DNA from: Anthonomus grandis grandis
Lineage: Eukaryota > Arthropoda > Insecta > Coleoptera > Curculionidae
Length of the DNA: 64,000 nucleotides
Reading direction: 5' to 3'
Assembly (NCBI RefSeq): GCF_022605725.1
Contig: NC_065551.1
Span: 23,622,001-23,686,000 of the forward strand
The notes under the pieces were generated by a model, which was given only the letters and a program-made list of their open reading frames with translations, was not told where the DNA came from and ran no database searches. Position 1 is the first letter of the stretch. Each line of letters starts with the position of its first letter. Of this stretch, positions 25,801-37,895 are shown piece after piece. The position numbers and the translations under genes were made by a program.

Positions 25801-26012
25801 CATGACACATCGCATCTATAATGATCGATATACACAAAATACTTAATCATCCGCATCACCTACGCAGATTAACTAAACGGAAACATATTTCTGAATACCC
25901 GCGATATGACCCATTATCGAAAAGCAGATAAAATAATATCAAGTTCTCAATTTGTGTAGTCTGTCTGGGTTTTCCCTTGTCGGTAAACACACCACAGCCA
26001 ATAATTATTGTT
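25801..26012 (+). promoter_or_regulatory. 5' module retained in front of the UGT pseudogene
   Basis: All landmarks remain: TCTATAATGATCGATATACA, ACCCGCGATATGACCC (25897-25912, two changes from the common 16-mer), CAGATAAAATAAT, CAATTTGTGTAGTCTGTC and GGTAAACACACCA. It is no more decayed than those of the intact genes, so the locus could still be transcribed. Confidence 0.5.
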
Positions 26013-27357
26013 ATGATGTTACTCAGTTACTTTTTTATTAGTTTGCAATGTGAAGTTTCATAGTTGTCTCCCATAGCGGTCATCAGCCATCACATTTTGA
26101 CATCCAAATTGATGGAGCGGCCGAGGCGGGGCATGAAATGACAATGGTCAGCACTTATGCAGAAAAAAATATGCTGAAGCATTGGAATTATAGAAATATT
26201 GTGTAAGATAGAGTTGCTCAAGAGTTTTACGGTAAGTTGCAAGTTTTATAACAAACTCAGAGCCTCCAAAATATAGTCTAATTTATCTAGAAATCCATCC
26301 ACCTTAGTTTGAATGATAAAGTTCAAATATAACAAATATTTTTGCTGATTGCACCAACTAATCATTTATTTTAGAGTTTTGAAAACTATGAACCTCTATG
26401 AGACAGACAACGCTAATCCAATAGCAAGAATAAGACAGATCATCAATATGATAACACAAATTACTAATAATACCTTAACCCATCCCAAGATGATCGAACT
26501 GACCAAATCAATGTTTAAAAGCATACGCCTTAATTTTTACTTGTTACCAAGTTATTTTCAGTAGTGCAGGACCCAACTCATGGATAAATCTTACGGTGGG
26601 GAATCACACGCTTTCTGGTGATTTTTCAAATGAATTATCATTCTGGAAAAGATTGATGAATTATATATGAACATTATATCTATTCGATATATATCGCATA
26701 TTTATTAGGCATTACCACTTATCCCGAACATGGTGAAAATAGGTATGTCAAATAAGGTACTCTAAAAGGAATTATTATTGATGAATGTCTTTTATAAGGT
26801 GGATATTTTATTGATCCTTTAAAGCCATTACCTGAAGATCTACAAGAGTTCATGGATAACGCCAAGGATGGAGTGGTTTACTTCAGTATAAGCAATAATT
26901 TAAAGAGCAATGATCTACCCGAAACTTTGAAAAGTGGCATTTTAAATGTTTTAGGTAAATTAAAGCGACCGGTGATTTGGAAATGTGAGGAGAATAAATC
27001 TTTAAATATTTTTATGCAAAAGCTGTGCCCTCAGACTGATATTTTAAGTAATTTATAATGGTTTTTTGTCTACATGATGTATCTATAAGCTTGCAAAACT
27101 GTTTATTTATTATGAAACTTTTCATCAGTTATGGAGTTCTACTCAGCACCGTAGAAACTATCTACCCTAGTGTACCTATTCTCGCCATCCCAATTTTTGT
27201 TGATGAGCCTAGTAACGCTGCTGGAGGCTACAGCGTAAAGCTCTACTATCACGATGTGTTAGCTGCTCTTAATGACTTTTTGGTTTCGTATATGTGGTTC
27301 ATAAGGTAGAGAAAGTTTGCTTCCGGTCCGAGAAAAGTAAAAGCACAGACATTTTTG
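26013..27357 (+). pseudogene. UGT copy 3, pseudogene
   Basis: All four exon positions can be found but each is damaged. Exon 1 (26013-26231) has lost blocks in the signal peptide and after it; the frame reads to a stop at codon 17, and a TAA/TAG pair lies where others have GTGTTGGATGG. Exon 2 (from 26375) starts with a frameshift and lacks the segment encoding the acidic catalytic region as well as a large later part. Exon 3 (26799-27048) is the best preserved but has many replacements (FSISNNLKSN for FSMGSNLKSK). Its donor-side base is changed and the exon 4 acceptor with the AHP codons is deleted. In exon 4 the signature is altered (FISYGV for FITHGG, VDEP for GDQP) and most of the C terminus is gone. 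No functional enzyme is possible. Confidence 0.9.
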
Positions 27358-28237
27358 TAAAAAAAAAGTTAGAGAAGTCTCACTCTGAAATAGTAAACTT
27401 AAGTGGTATTTAAATATTCTATTATTGTTAATTCCTACTGCATATGAATGAGTGCTCAAATTTATGTAAAGGAAGCGATTTTTAGCATCTAAAAAATACT
27501 CAACTATCCTCATTTAGTTATAATTATTAATATTATATAGAGCTACTCTTCTAATAAAGTTACTTAGAGTTTTTTCTGGATTTATTAAAAAATTAGAGTG
27601 AAACATTAATTAAGAGAATAAAAGTTTCTCCCTTTTTAATAGATTTAAATAAGTAAAGATGCCGTCGAATGTAATATATTAAGGGAAACATGGTCTTATT
27701 AGGAAAGTCGTATAATTTGTTTTTATCCCCTATCCACTTCCACATTAGCAAGACCAAAATTATTTAATAAGAATGAAATCAAAAAAAAAAGAAATATTAA
27801 TGGAGCCAATGTACTAAGTGTTCGGTTTTGAAAAACTACATGTTCGAAGTACCCTTTTAAAAAAAAGGAAAAAGATTATATATTATTGGGCCACCCTGAA
27901 AAGCACTAATTATTATTTCATAATTTTGTTTTAGGAGATTTGAACATTTTTGTTTTATCTTTCAAGAAAATATAACTGAACACTTCTTAAAAAGGTAAAT
28001 TGAAAATCGCAGTCTCCCTGCACTTGTTTTTAGTATATATAGTTTAAAATTCCCAACATATTCCGGACACATTGAATAGAAAAGAGAATATTAATGTTGG
28101 GCCTCAAATTATTAATGAAGGGTTAATTGATATCAAAAACAATAGTTAGGAAAATATATAGCATATTCAATATTACAAAATATAGTACATTGATGCTAAG
28201 TTTGCTTAACATTTTTTTTAAATTACAATTTTTTGTA
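27358..28237 (+). repeat. 3' flank block of unit 3
   Basis: Homologous to the 3' flank of copies 4-6. It includes the short mariner-derived remnant at about 27811-27898 (TGTTCGGTTTTG to ATTGGGCCACCCTG), followed by AGCACTAATTATTA as in other units. No gene. Confidence 0.55.
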
Positions 28238-29006
28238 CAGGGTGGCCAACTAAACGAGGTAAACGGCTGTATCTCAGGACTTGTATTTCTGGCAACATTG
28301 GATTTTTTTTATTATTATAAAAGTAACCAAGAAAAAAAAATTCTGAAAATTATTTTGAAGTTCCGAATTTTCTAACTTCAAAATAACTAAATTTATATAG
28401 ATAAAATTTGCAAAAATATTGTGAAAACCAGATGATATCTTTGCTCGTTTTAATATTATAGCGAATTAAATTTTTCTTTCAAATTGCAACAATAGCTGAA
28501 AGTCGTTTAAAATATATTGCGTACGCCACTCCACCCATGACTTGACATGATATGAAAAACAGAATCTGTGATGCCAATAATTAAATTAAAAACGGCAGTT
28601 TTATTCACCAAAAGAATATTGGAATATGATGGAAAATAGTTTGAATATCCATCGAGGCATTAAATACCTAACGTAATCAAATTTTAAATATGAAAAGAAA
28701 TTCGTTAATAAATAATGATCCTAAAAAAATCACATAAACTTCCTTTGATTCTGTGAAATATCAGTTTAAGTATTAATTTATTAATTCTGACAACAAGATG
28801 TATCTTAATAACATCTTGAGAAAATAGTTATTGTAATGTTATTTAGCCATTAGAATTTTTAGTTAGCCATCTAGCGATGAAACACAGAACTTGAAAATAA
28901 TGAATTTTCTCATGGCCATTTTCATATTATTAAAAAAAAAATCCAATGTTGCCAGATGTACATGTCCTAAGATACAGCCGCTGACCTCGCTTATTTGCTC
29001 ATCTCG
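28238..29006. mobile_element. MITE-like element with ~80-bp inverted repeats
   Basis: 769 bp between TA dinucleotides (28236-28237 and 29007-29008). The left end CAGGGTGGCCAACTAAACG continues for about 80 bp through GGCTGTATCTCAGGACTTGT and CTGGCAACATTGGATTTTTT. The right end repeats this in reverse (CCAATGTTGCCAG, CCTAAGATACAGCCGCTGAC). No transposase frame is present, so it would have relied on a Tc1/mariner-type enzyme; that assignment rests only on the TA flanks. Confidence 0.7.
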
Positions 29007-30264
29007 TACTATATGTATAATAAATGCCCTTGATACGAGACATTAACAGTCACAGACAAAAAGAATCGTATCTATATTAACTATTTTGTTCTCTGTATCT
29101 CTTAAGAAATTGTAAATAGACAGAATAAGATAATTTAGAATTTCATTAAAAGATAAACAATAAGAAACTAAATTAACTGAAAATATAAAGATAGCCACGA
29201 AATTATTTGAAAACGCATATTAGAAATTAAAGAAGAGAAAATAATTAAGCCGATGACCGTTGATAAAGCAAAAAAACTATAAAATAAGCCAAAAGAAAAT
29301 AAATAAAATACGGCTTTGAAAACAAAAAAAAATGATTGGTGATCTAAAGGGAGTAATAGAGACTTATTTAGCAAATTTTCTGCGTATCCTTCTAGTAACT
29401 GCAAATTTAAACACTATAAATATCTAGTGGTGACTTTTATAATAACATTTTTTTTCACAATGCCCTACGGTAAAAGGGTGCCGATATAAAGCCAGAAATA
29501 CCCTCTTTATTATCGACCCACTAAAAAAACATTTTGCAGCTCGTTCTATTAGTCTATTACTATAAAATAGTTGTTTTTAAATTTGAGCACTAATTTATTA
29601 CCATTGATTAGTAGCATTTGCTCTATTTTCGAAACAACATGACAATAGCGCTAATTTCAAGTGTATTACGAGTATCAATGAGTGGGGCGCACTTGATGTG
29701 CCTCGTGGCCGATAGAGCTTAGTTTCGTTTTACTTATTTTAAAAGCCCTTCAAAAATCTCTATAAAAAAATTCAATTTACTTTTACTGTGTTTCTTTTCA
29801 TTGCCTGATCCTTTTTTTCCAAGATTTGTTGCTATTAACCAGCTTTTATGGCAATTAATCAGCAGTATTTTTTCTATTACGTATGACAAAAATGCTTATT
29901 TCAAATGTATTATCAATAAATCGGGCATAGTCGATACGCCTTGGAATCGTACCAACGCTATTGATAAATGATGCTAGAAGTAGTAGCTCTTCTGAAAGTT
30001 GTTTGAAAGAATTCTGTCATAATAATGTACATACATTTAAATATTGAACTCAAGGATTTGATGATCATATATATATGCTTGTCTTGTTTCTCTATGCTGT
30101 AACAAAAATATAGACATTATGACAGTATGCAGTATGTGCATGTATATCACAAGACAAAGTTAAATGATTACCGTTTTTCACAAAAAAAATGCGAAATTGT
30201 CGCTATTTTTTGGATTAATACACAATTGCACAATTGCTCGGCGTAGATTCGCCGCGAAACTTTC
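29007..30264 (+). repeat. flank block between unit 3 and unit 4
   Basis: Contains GGGCATAGTCGATACGCC at about 29928 and GTCATAATAATGTACATACA at about 30016, both shared with other units. The second marks the site at which DD41D elements inserted in units 5 and 7. No gene; open frames here are AT-rich accidents. Confidence 0.5.
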
Positions 30265-31010
30265 ATGCTTCGAAAATAAAATCTTGATATCCACGAATTA
30301 TATCAGAAGAATTTTCAAGTATTTTATATTTACTCCTTAATCATAGAAAAAAATCGCAAGGCGTTAAATCTGTGTAGAGAGTAAGCCAAGAAATGGGTAT
30401 TTTATGCCCTATTCATCTATTCGAAAACTCATTATATAGATGTTTATGAAATTTTTCGTCTATAATGTTTTGGACGTTGAAATGAAATGTTATTCCCTTC
30501 CATACTCTGTCTCATATTTAGAGGAATATCTTCTAACAATTGTGGCAGATTGTGTTGGAGAAAAGGTAAATAAATCGCCGGTCAGTCGAGGTGAAAAAAA
30601 GTAGGGTCGAATAAGCATGCCCTTTATCACCGACCAACTCAACCTAACCCACCCCAAACATTTAATGAAAATATATGATAAGAAACTATGATGAAAATTA
30701 GATCTTTTTACATAATGTAAATGTGGCCTCCTCTGTACACAAAATTAATTTCATAAAATCTTTATTTCTGCTAAAATGTTCTTAAAACACTTGCAAATTG
30801 CAATTTTTCTAGGGTGATCTTCAGGTTGTACCGCTTGAAGGTATTAATGATAAGGGCAATACTATTCTTGTCGTATTGTCATCCGCCCTTTACTATAAGA
30901 AACTTTAACTTGAGCTGCTATAGCTCTAGTACTCATTATTGGGTCATTTTCAGGTTGAGCAGCTATTCCAGCCATTGTTCCTTAAGCCTAGGTCACGAAG
31001 TCTAATAACT
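30265..31010 (-). pseudogene. decayed Tc1/mariner (DD41D-like) transposase
   Basis: Minus-strand pieces in transposase order: STRAIAAQVKVSYSKGRMT (about 30945-30890), YHYLQAVQPEDHPRKIAICKCF (about 30860-30790), CTEEATFTLC where the first catalytic Asp of TDEATF is now Glu (about 30745-30715), then NLPQLLEDIPLNMRQSMEG (about 30555-30500) and a much-altered SLYRFNALRFFL where SPDLTPLDFFL is expected (about 30385-30345). The piece with the second Asp (QQDGAPPH) is missing. It resembles insect Tc1/mariner transposases with a DUF4817-type N terminus, as do the elements at 37.6 and 51.7 kb, but it is from a different subfamily. The element ends could not be found. Confidence 0.6.
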
Positions 31011-32010
31011 ATTAAATCTAAAAACATACGTCAAGCCGGATGATTTCTTAAAGGAAACCTTTCCGCATGCAATGAGTATGCTGTGGCTACTAATTATTGG
31101 TATTGTTCATAGGTAAGTAATTTTTTTCCCAAATGAAATACGCACTATTAAAACACTGATAAAACTGATCGAACCCAAGATTCGTATAGAAAACCATAAA
31201 ATAATACAAATTTTAATAAACAGTAAGAATAGTAAGATCATCGATAAACAAAAAACAGTAAGAATCTACACAGTATTCTCCAAGGATATCAAAAAATTTA
31301 GTTATAACATGCTTATTTTTTCAAATTTTTAATGTTTTACTATCTCTCTTACTATTCGACTTTTATATAGGCGATTTTTTAACATATCAACTCCTTTTGA
31401 CAAGCCCTATAAGCAGTTAAAATAAATTACTTAACTTTGAAAACACCCTGCATAATATACGTAATTAACCTGGGATGAAGAGTATAGAAACATAGAAACT
31501 TATGTCGAATAAAAAAATCTGACGAAAAAGAGTGCAGAATTGGATTTTTCAGACTTCTTAAAATGTTTCAGATTTTTTAGGGTTTAAATATAGATAATCA
31601 ATAATTCGGTATTGATATTCTCTAAATAGACAAAAATGATTGATCAAAAGCAGATTACATTCATGATAGGGATTTCTAGACACTGTGTTGTTTAAAAACC
31701 ATATTGTCATGTGAGGATAACAGAAAGACACCATTTATTACAACAAACCTTAAAATTTAATAGTAATAAGAATTATAAGTAAAACTAAAATATTTTTCCT
31801 TAACATCAAAATCAAAAGTGAAAGAATAATTTAGTAATAACCATTATTTATATTTATTTATGGATGTCTGGTGCTGCTTTTCTCATATTGTTTGTTGATA
31901 TAACTTTAAAGATTCCTCGTTTGTTGTTCTTAGTATCAAAGCTGAATGTAGTCTGAGTTTATAAAATTAGATGAGGTTTTATATAAACAATTAACGACTC
32001 AGCTATTTCA
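31011..32010 (+). other. intergenic 5' flank of UGT copy 4
   Basis: Parts resemble the far upstream flank of copies 5 and 6 (a CCATATTGTCATGTGAGG spacer, then AT-rich DNA). No gene seen. Confidence 0.45.
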
Positions 32011-32213
32011 TGGCGATAATAAGCAAATCTATAATCAAAATATAGTAAAAATACAAATCATTACATACACAGATTAAACCAAACATTACAAATTCTAGAT
32101 AACCGCGATATGAACCGTTATCTCAAAAACAAGAAAATGAACTCAATTTGTGTAGTCTGTCTAACTTTGCTGTTTGTTGTAGGTGAACACATAATATCCA
32201 TTAATTATTATCA
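32011..32213 (+). promoter_or_regulatory. conserved 5' module of UGT copy 4
   Basis: It has AAATCTATAATCAAAATATAG, the exact 16-mer AACCGCGATATGAACC (32101-32116), CTCAATTTGTGTAGTCTGTC and GGTGAACACATAATATCC. The segment between the 16-mer and TGTAGTC is about 10 bp shorter than in copy 1 and has AAGAAAATGA instead of the AGATAAAAT core. Confidence 0.55.
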
Positions 32214-34041
32214 ATGATGTTGGTCAAAGTTCTTTCAATTTGTTTATTATTAGTTTACCATGTGCACAGTTATAAGATTTTGGGGTTGTTTCCTATGGGA
32301 AGCACCAGCCATCAGATTTTGGCAACTAAGTTGATGGAAGGGTTGGCCGAGGCCGGTCACGAAGTAACGATGGTCAGCCCTTATCCAACAAAAAATGTGC
32401 CAAAACATTGGAAGTATAGGGATATTGTGTTGGATGGGGTTGGTGAAAAATTTGAAGGTAAGTTAAAGAACTTTTATGGTAAGATGAGATGGAGCTTTCA
32501 AAATGTCTTCTAGTCTGTCCAGAGATAGAATCACATTAGTTTGATTAAAAATCTTTTTAAAAGAAACTGATATTTTATTTGCACAGTACAGACTAATAAC
32601 TTATTTTAGAATATTTGGAAAACATGAACCTCTTTGAGATGGAAAAAGCCAACGCAATAGTCATAATGAGACAAATGAGTAATATGATGTCAGAAATGAT
32701 AAATAATACCATAAACCACCCCAAGATGATCAAACTGACCAAATCCAACGAACAATTCGATGCACTAATTATCGAACAATTCCACCAAGATGGTTTAAAA
32801 GCATACGCCTCAATTTTTAATTGTCACCAAATCCTTTTAAGTAGTGTGGGACCCAACCCATGGGTAAATCCTACAGTGGGAAATCCTCAGCCAGTGAGCT
32901 ACGTACCTCACATATTTTCTGGTGATTTTTCAAAGAATTTATCATTTTGGAATAGATCAAAGAATCTCGCATTTTATTTATTGGATTACTTTATGAGGAC
33001 GTTCTTTACAAATCCCCATCAAGACAATTTTATAAAGCAAATATGCTCTGATTGCCCATCCGTAAGCGAGCTGTATACTAACGCCTCATTAGTATTACTT
33101 AATTCACATACGAGTATTTATCAAGCAGTACCACTTGTCCCGAACATGGTAGAAATAGGTGAGTAAAATTAAGTACTTTAAAAGGATTCATAATTGGTTA
33201 ATGTCTCTTATTAGGTGGATACTTTATTGATTCTCCAAAGCCACTACCTAAAGATTTACAAGAATTCATGGATAACGCCAAAGACGGAGTGGTTTACTTC
33301 AGCATGGGCAGTAATTTAAAGAGCAAGGATTTACCAGAAGCTACGAAAAGTGGCATTTTAAAAGTTTTGGGTAAATTGAAACAACGGGTTATTTGGAAGT
33401 TTGAGGAGGATCTGCCAAATAAACCTGCAAATGTTTTGATAAAAAAGTGGTGCCCTCAGGCTGATATTTTAGGTAATTTGTAATGGTTTTCTCGACCTAT
33501 GATGATTCTATTGGCTTGTAAAATTATTCATTTATTTCTAGCGCATCCCAAAATGAAATTATTTATCACTCATGGAGGTCTACTCAGCACCACAGAAACC
33601 ATCTATCATGGTGTCCCCATTCTTGCCATTCCAGTTTTTGGTGATCAGCCTACTAATGCAGCACGTGCAGAAGAAGGAGGTTACGCTCTGAAGTTCCACT
33701 ACCATGACTTTACTATAGAAAAATTTGAAAGCTACTTGAATGAGTTACTAAACAACCCTAAATACTCCCAAGAGGTTAAGAAACGATCAAAAATATACCA
33801 CGATAGGACAATGAAACCTCGAGAGGCGGCAGTGTATTGGGTGGAGTATGTTATAAGGCATAATGGAGCTCCACATTTAAGAGTAGCAGGGAGAAACCTG
33901 GTTTGGTATAAGTACTTTATGGTGGACGTATTTGCTGCTCTGTTGGTGGTTTTTGGAAGTTTGGTATATGTGGCGAAACTTGTTGTAAAGAAAGCTTGCT
34001 GTCGATCCAAGAAGAGTGATAGAAAACAGAAAGTTTTGTAA
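32214..34041 (+). CDS. UDP-glycosyltransferase, UGT copy 4 (4 exons, 516 aa)
   Basis: Membrane-bound ER enzyme that glycosylates small lipophilic compounds. Exons: 32214-32457, 32610-33158, 33215-33472, 33542-34041, with GT-AG borders and the cluster's phase-1 junctions. The start MMLVKVLSICLLL gives a signal peptide ending near HS-YK. His33 is in STSHQIL; FDALIIEQFHQDGLKAYAS is the acidic-residue block; the signature at 358-386 runs from FITHGG to FGDQ. After it comes ARAEEGGYALKFHYHDF, where copies 5 and 7 have EAGGYGLK. The membrane span follows KYFMVDVFAALL, and the tail RKQKVL gives KxKxx. An AATAAA lies at about 34169. It is closest to copies 5 and 6 in exons 3-4 (LIKKW, TMKPREAAVYW). 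Confidence 0.93.
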
Positions 34042-37000
34042 AAAAAATAACTTTTTTTCACTAAAAAATAGTAAGCTTTAAATAGTAATAGACTTAGAAA
34101 AGTAACATTTTCGAAGTCTATTAGATAACATTCCTTACTTGTTAATTTTAAATTAGGAAAAGTAGTCAATAAAAGTAATTAATAATGTTAGAAAATGTGT
34201 TGTGTATGTAATATATTATATACTGTGTATGTAACAGTATTATTATAAGTAACAAAAAAAATTCTTAAGCCTTTAAAACAAATAAGGGAACAAAAAATCC
34301 TTGAGAATTTTTATTTGTTGCAACATATCAACGAGTCGGCATGTTTATTCGAAACGAAGCTTATCAATATTTTCAAAATACTTAATCGAATGAATATGAC
34401 TTAAATGCTCATAATGGAACTGCTTCAAATTTTTATTTCAAGTTTATGTGCAATCCTGTTTTCATAAATTTGAATTAGTTTTAATGATGTTTTAAAGTCT
34501 CCAAATATGAAAATATAATTAAAGAGACTTCGGCTAGTATAAATGTTGTTTCAATTGATTTTCGTACCCAATCCATTTTCAGGCTAAATCTTACAAAAAC
34601 TATTTTTTTATTAAACTAATTTAATAGGAATGAATTTATAGAAAAAAATCAATGAAACAATTTACAGGGAATTTGGTTTTAAAAAAAATACATATTATAA
34701 GTAACCTTTCAAAGAAAAGTGATTAAATATTATTGGGCCTCCTTGAACAGCACAATATATATTATTTTAATAGATTTGAACAATTTATTTATTTATCTTT
34801 TAAGAAATCATAAATGAACACTACTTTCAAAAATTATTAAATTACAATAATCTTATGTATATAATTTCGGTTACTTCAAACAATCTCGGTATAATATAGT
34901 ATATATGAGACCGTAGCAGTCACAGACCTCCCGCATTCTGCGTTTTAGATAGGAAATAAAATATTAATGCTGTGCCTTAAATTATAAATGAAGAATCAAT
35001 TATAAATAATTGAAATAAAGAGTCAATGATTTCGATATATAAGATGATGATGACCACGATAAAGGAGAAAACTTAAGAAAAAAGTCTAAGAAGATGACTA
35101 AAATGACGCTTTGAAATTAAAAAATCGATTGATTGGTCTCAATGACTTTAGAAAATGCAAGTGACAAATTGTTGAAAAATGGACTAAAATCAAACATATA
35201 AATTTAATGACGGCTTCAACGGGTAACTTATTTAAACTTTTTCTGTGTATTATTCTTGGGACTACAAATTAAATATCCATATCTAGCAATTTTTTTTCTG
35301 TGACTTTCAATAAAAAATTATACAACTCAGCACATTAATCCAATATATATTATCTAAATATAGAATAAAAATGGATTAAAATTGAATTTTCATTTTAAGA
35401 AGAAAACTGTCTTATCTTTGATTTGCCTACACTTACGGTACTATATTTCTTTTCACTGCCTGTTTCTTTTTCCAACATCTCTAAACTGAAACTTTAAGAA
35501 GACTAACAAAACATTTTTTTTAACTTAAGTATTAGTTTACTGTTGTTATTCAGCAGTATTTTTTCTATTGCTGTCAATATACGATAAAAATGCTGATTTG
35601 ACATGGTTGATTAATTAATTGGGCGTAGTCGAGACGCCTCGTAATCCTATTAGCGTTATATACTAGCGTTATTGCTAAATGATCTTAGAAAAAGTGCCTC
35701 TTTTGAAATTTAAAATAAAAACCAAAATGTTGTTCTATTTAGAAATTCTGTATATAAATGTGTTACGTTGAAATATAATATCGTTTACTAACTAAATACT
35801 CTAAAATAACTTTATTAAATAAATTATATTTTAATAAATAAATCATCAATTATACATATAATATAAGAAATTCAAATTTTAAAATCTTCAAGTAGTACTA
35901 TATGTACATACAATTCAAATTACCAAAATCACAAAGTTTAATTCGCCAAATTTTCCGCGATTTTGACCTCATATCACGAATCTGAGTTAATTTTCGAGTC
36001 TCGGTACTTGGTACCATAAATCAAAACATATCAGTAAAGTATCGCTCTACTCAAAAAGTAGGATTTTTATCTTTATTTAGGTCGTAACCGATCATCGCAT
36101 CGTTTGACTCTTTTCACTAGACATTTTGCGAAGTGCTTACCTAATTAATTGGAGTTGATTAGTTTCTTTGGGTACGCGTAGTAGCAAAATTGGGGTATTT
36201 TAAAGTAAAAGTTTTCCTAATTTTGTTAATTGGGTGTGATATTTATTGCGGTTGAGAATTTATTACAACTTATTTCCCTAAAAGAAAAACCACGCAAAAT
36301 ATTGTCATTGACAAGTCTTAATCTTTATAACTAAACCATATATTGGAAAGCCTTCGCCCATTTGAGAGCTCTTCCATTTTTTAATTTTTCACTGTCTTCT
36401 GCGGTGTCAAACTTCTCTTAACTTGTAATCCTACCACAGGGGTTTAGAAGCAGCTTCAGAAATGTGTCTAAGTAGTTGAGATTTTCACTGAGCCTGATTA
36501 TAGATACAACCTGGTATCCATTACATAATGCAAGAACGTGCAAGTACCACAATAATTATATATAAATTTTTTCTGTGTGTATAACTTGATTGATTGGCTT
36601 TATTACTTAATCATATTAGTATATATAAAAAAAACGTTTAAAAATATATAAGTTACATTAAATTCACACTTATAAATCCAAGTAGTCAGTGCGTTTATCT
36701 ATTTAATTAATATTTTTATAAATTGATATTGATTTTAATTGATAGTAAAGCTAATTAGATATTGAGTTTTTTTTTGTTTGGCCCTATGAACCATAGGTTT
36801 CTGAAATTTAAGGCCTTTACAAATCAGTGGCGCAAACCTACGAACCGGCATTTTACTAGCTTAAGGCAGGTCAAATAGAGTAACATTTGTTAAAATTCTT
36901 AAATAATCCTTAGCTAATAAAAAAATTAAAAGTCAATAGGTATAATTCCTTACTTAAATTATTATTCTAGTTTTGCTATATTTTAGGACTTTACCATTTA

Positions 37001-37586
37001 ATCCACCCTTCAATATTATAGTATATAGGTATTAGGTATAATAGGTATTAAAAACTTATATATCTACCAAAATTAATTTTGAACTATTCAGATCTTTGTT
37101 AGCAATAATTCTATGAACTTTTATACCCAAATTCGATCGATATTACACCGCCAAATTCTCCCATAATCTAAGGAAGAGATCCTAGTTATATGGTTCGTTG
37201 TTATAGTTATGTTCTATCTGGGTCTATATTTTAATTATATGTTGTTCTTATAGTGCAGTGAATGAATGGGACACTATTAAAATAGCTACTATGTACGCTC
37301 TCCACCTTTGCTATTTTCTTGTTTTTTCCTTGAAATACCATAGATAAAACGCGGGAATTCGAAACTCGTACGATTTTTCTGTTTTTTTTCTTTTCGAATT
37401 CACCACTGTTGCAATTGCATTTCCTTATTATTGTTGAGTTTCCTGGGTAATGATGGACATAGGTTACAGTCTTATAAGTTATATATATTTATTTATTATA
37501 TCTGTAAAAAATGCCGATGAAATAGATGGTTTACTATAGAGTTCAAACTTTGTTCGGAAGAATTAGTAGTCATAATAATATATATA
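34042..37586 (+). repeat. 3' flank of copy 4 and far-5' flank of copy 5
   Basis: About 3.5 kb without a gene but full of blocks shared with other units. The short mariner remnant is at 34674-34746. ACAATCTCGG...CCGTAGCAGTCACAGACCTC is near 34890-34930. CATAAATTTAATGACGGCTT is near 35198, GGGCGTAGTCGAGACGCCTC near 35622, CTCGGTACTTGGTACCATAAA near 36000 (also near 45360) and GACTTTACCATTTAATCCACC near 36987. The TTTACTATAGAGTTCAAACTT at about 37532 lies just before the DD41D insertion. Confidence 0.6.
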
Positions 37587-37883
37587 CAGTGTGGTGACTT
37601 TAATTGGAATAAATTCAGTTAAAACTAATCATAATTTATCTCGCAAAATTCCTGAGACCCGTCGATTTTTGCTTATTTTTTTTTCACATTTCAAGATAGT
37701 TTTTGTATTTTTTCACCTACAGGGGGGGGGGTCCAAATTAACCCCAAGTTTTTTTTTTCAAATGGAAAGCCACTTTTTTTAAACTCTCATTGAAAAGAGC
37801 CATTTTTCTTGATTAAATTGCTCTATTTACTTTTGTGATTATCTAAAGGAGAAATAAGAAAAAAATAAAAACCATTAAATTAT
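37587..37883 (+). repeat. left terminal inverted repeat of the DD41D element
   Basis: Pairs with 39129-39425 in reverse. Shared landmarks are GACCCGTCGATTTTTG, CACATTTCAAGATAGTT, CACCTACAGGGGGG and CAAATGGAAAGCCAC. Small differences include the length of the G run and of the poly-T tracts. Confidence 0.9.
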
Positions 37884-37895
37884 TAAGAGTTGCGT

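Noticed and set aside
33732..34169. 145-codon minus-strand frame over the end of UGT copy 4
   Set aside because: It is a reverse-frame shadow of exon 4. Similar shadows occur over exon 4 of the other copies because the exon itself is conserved.
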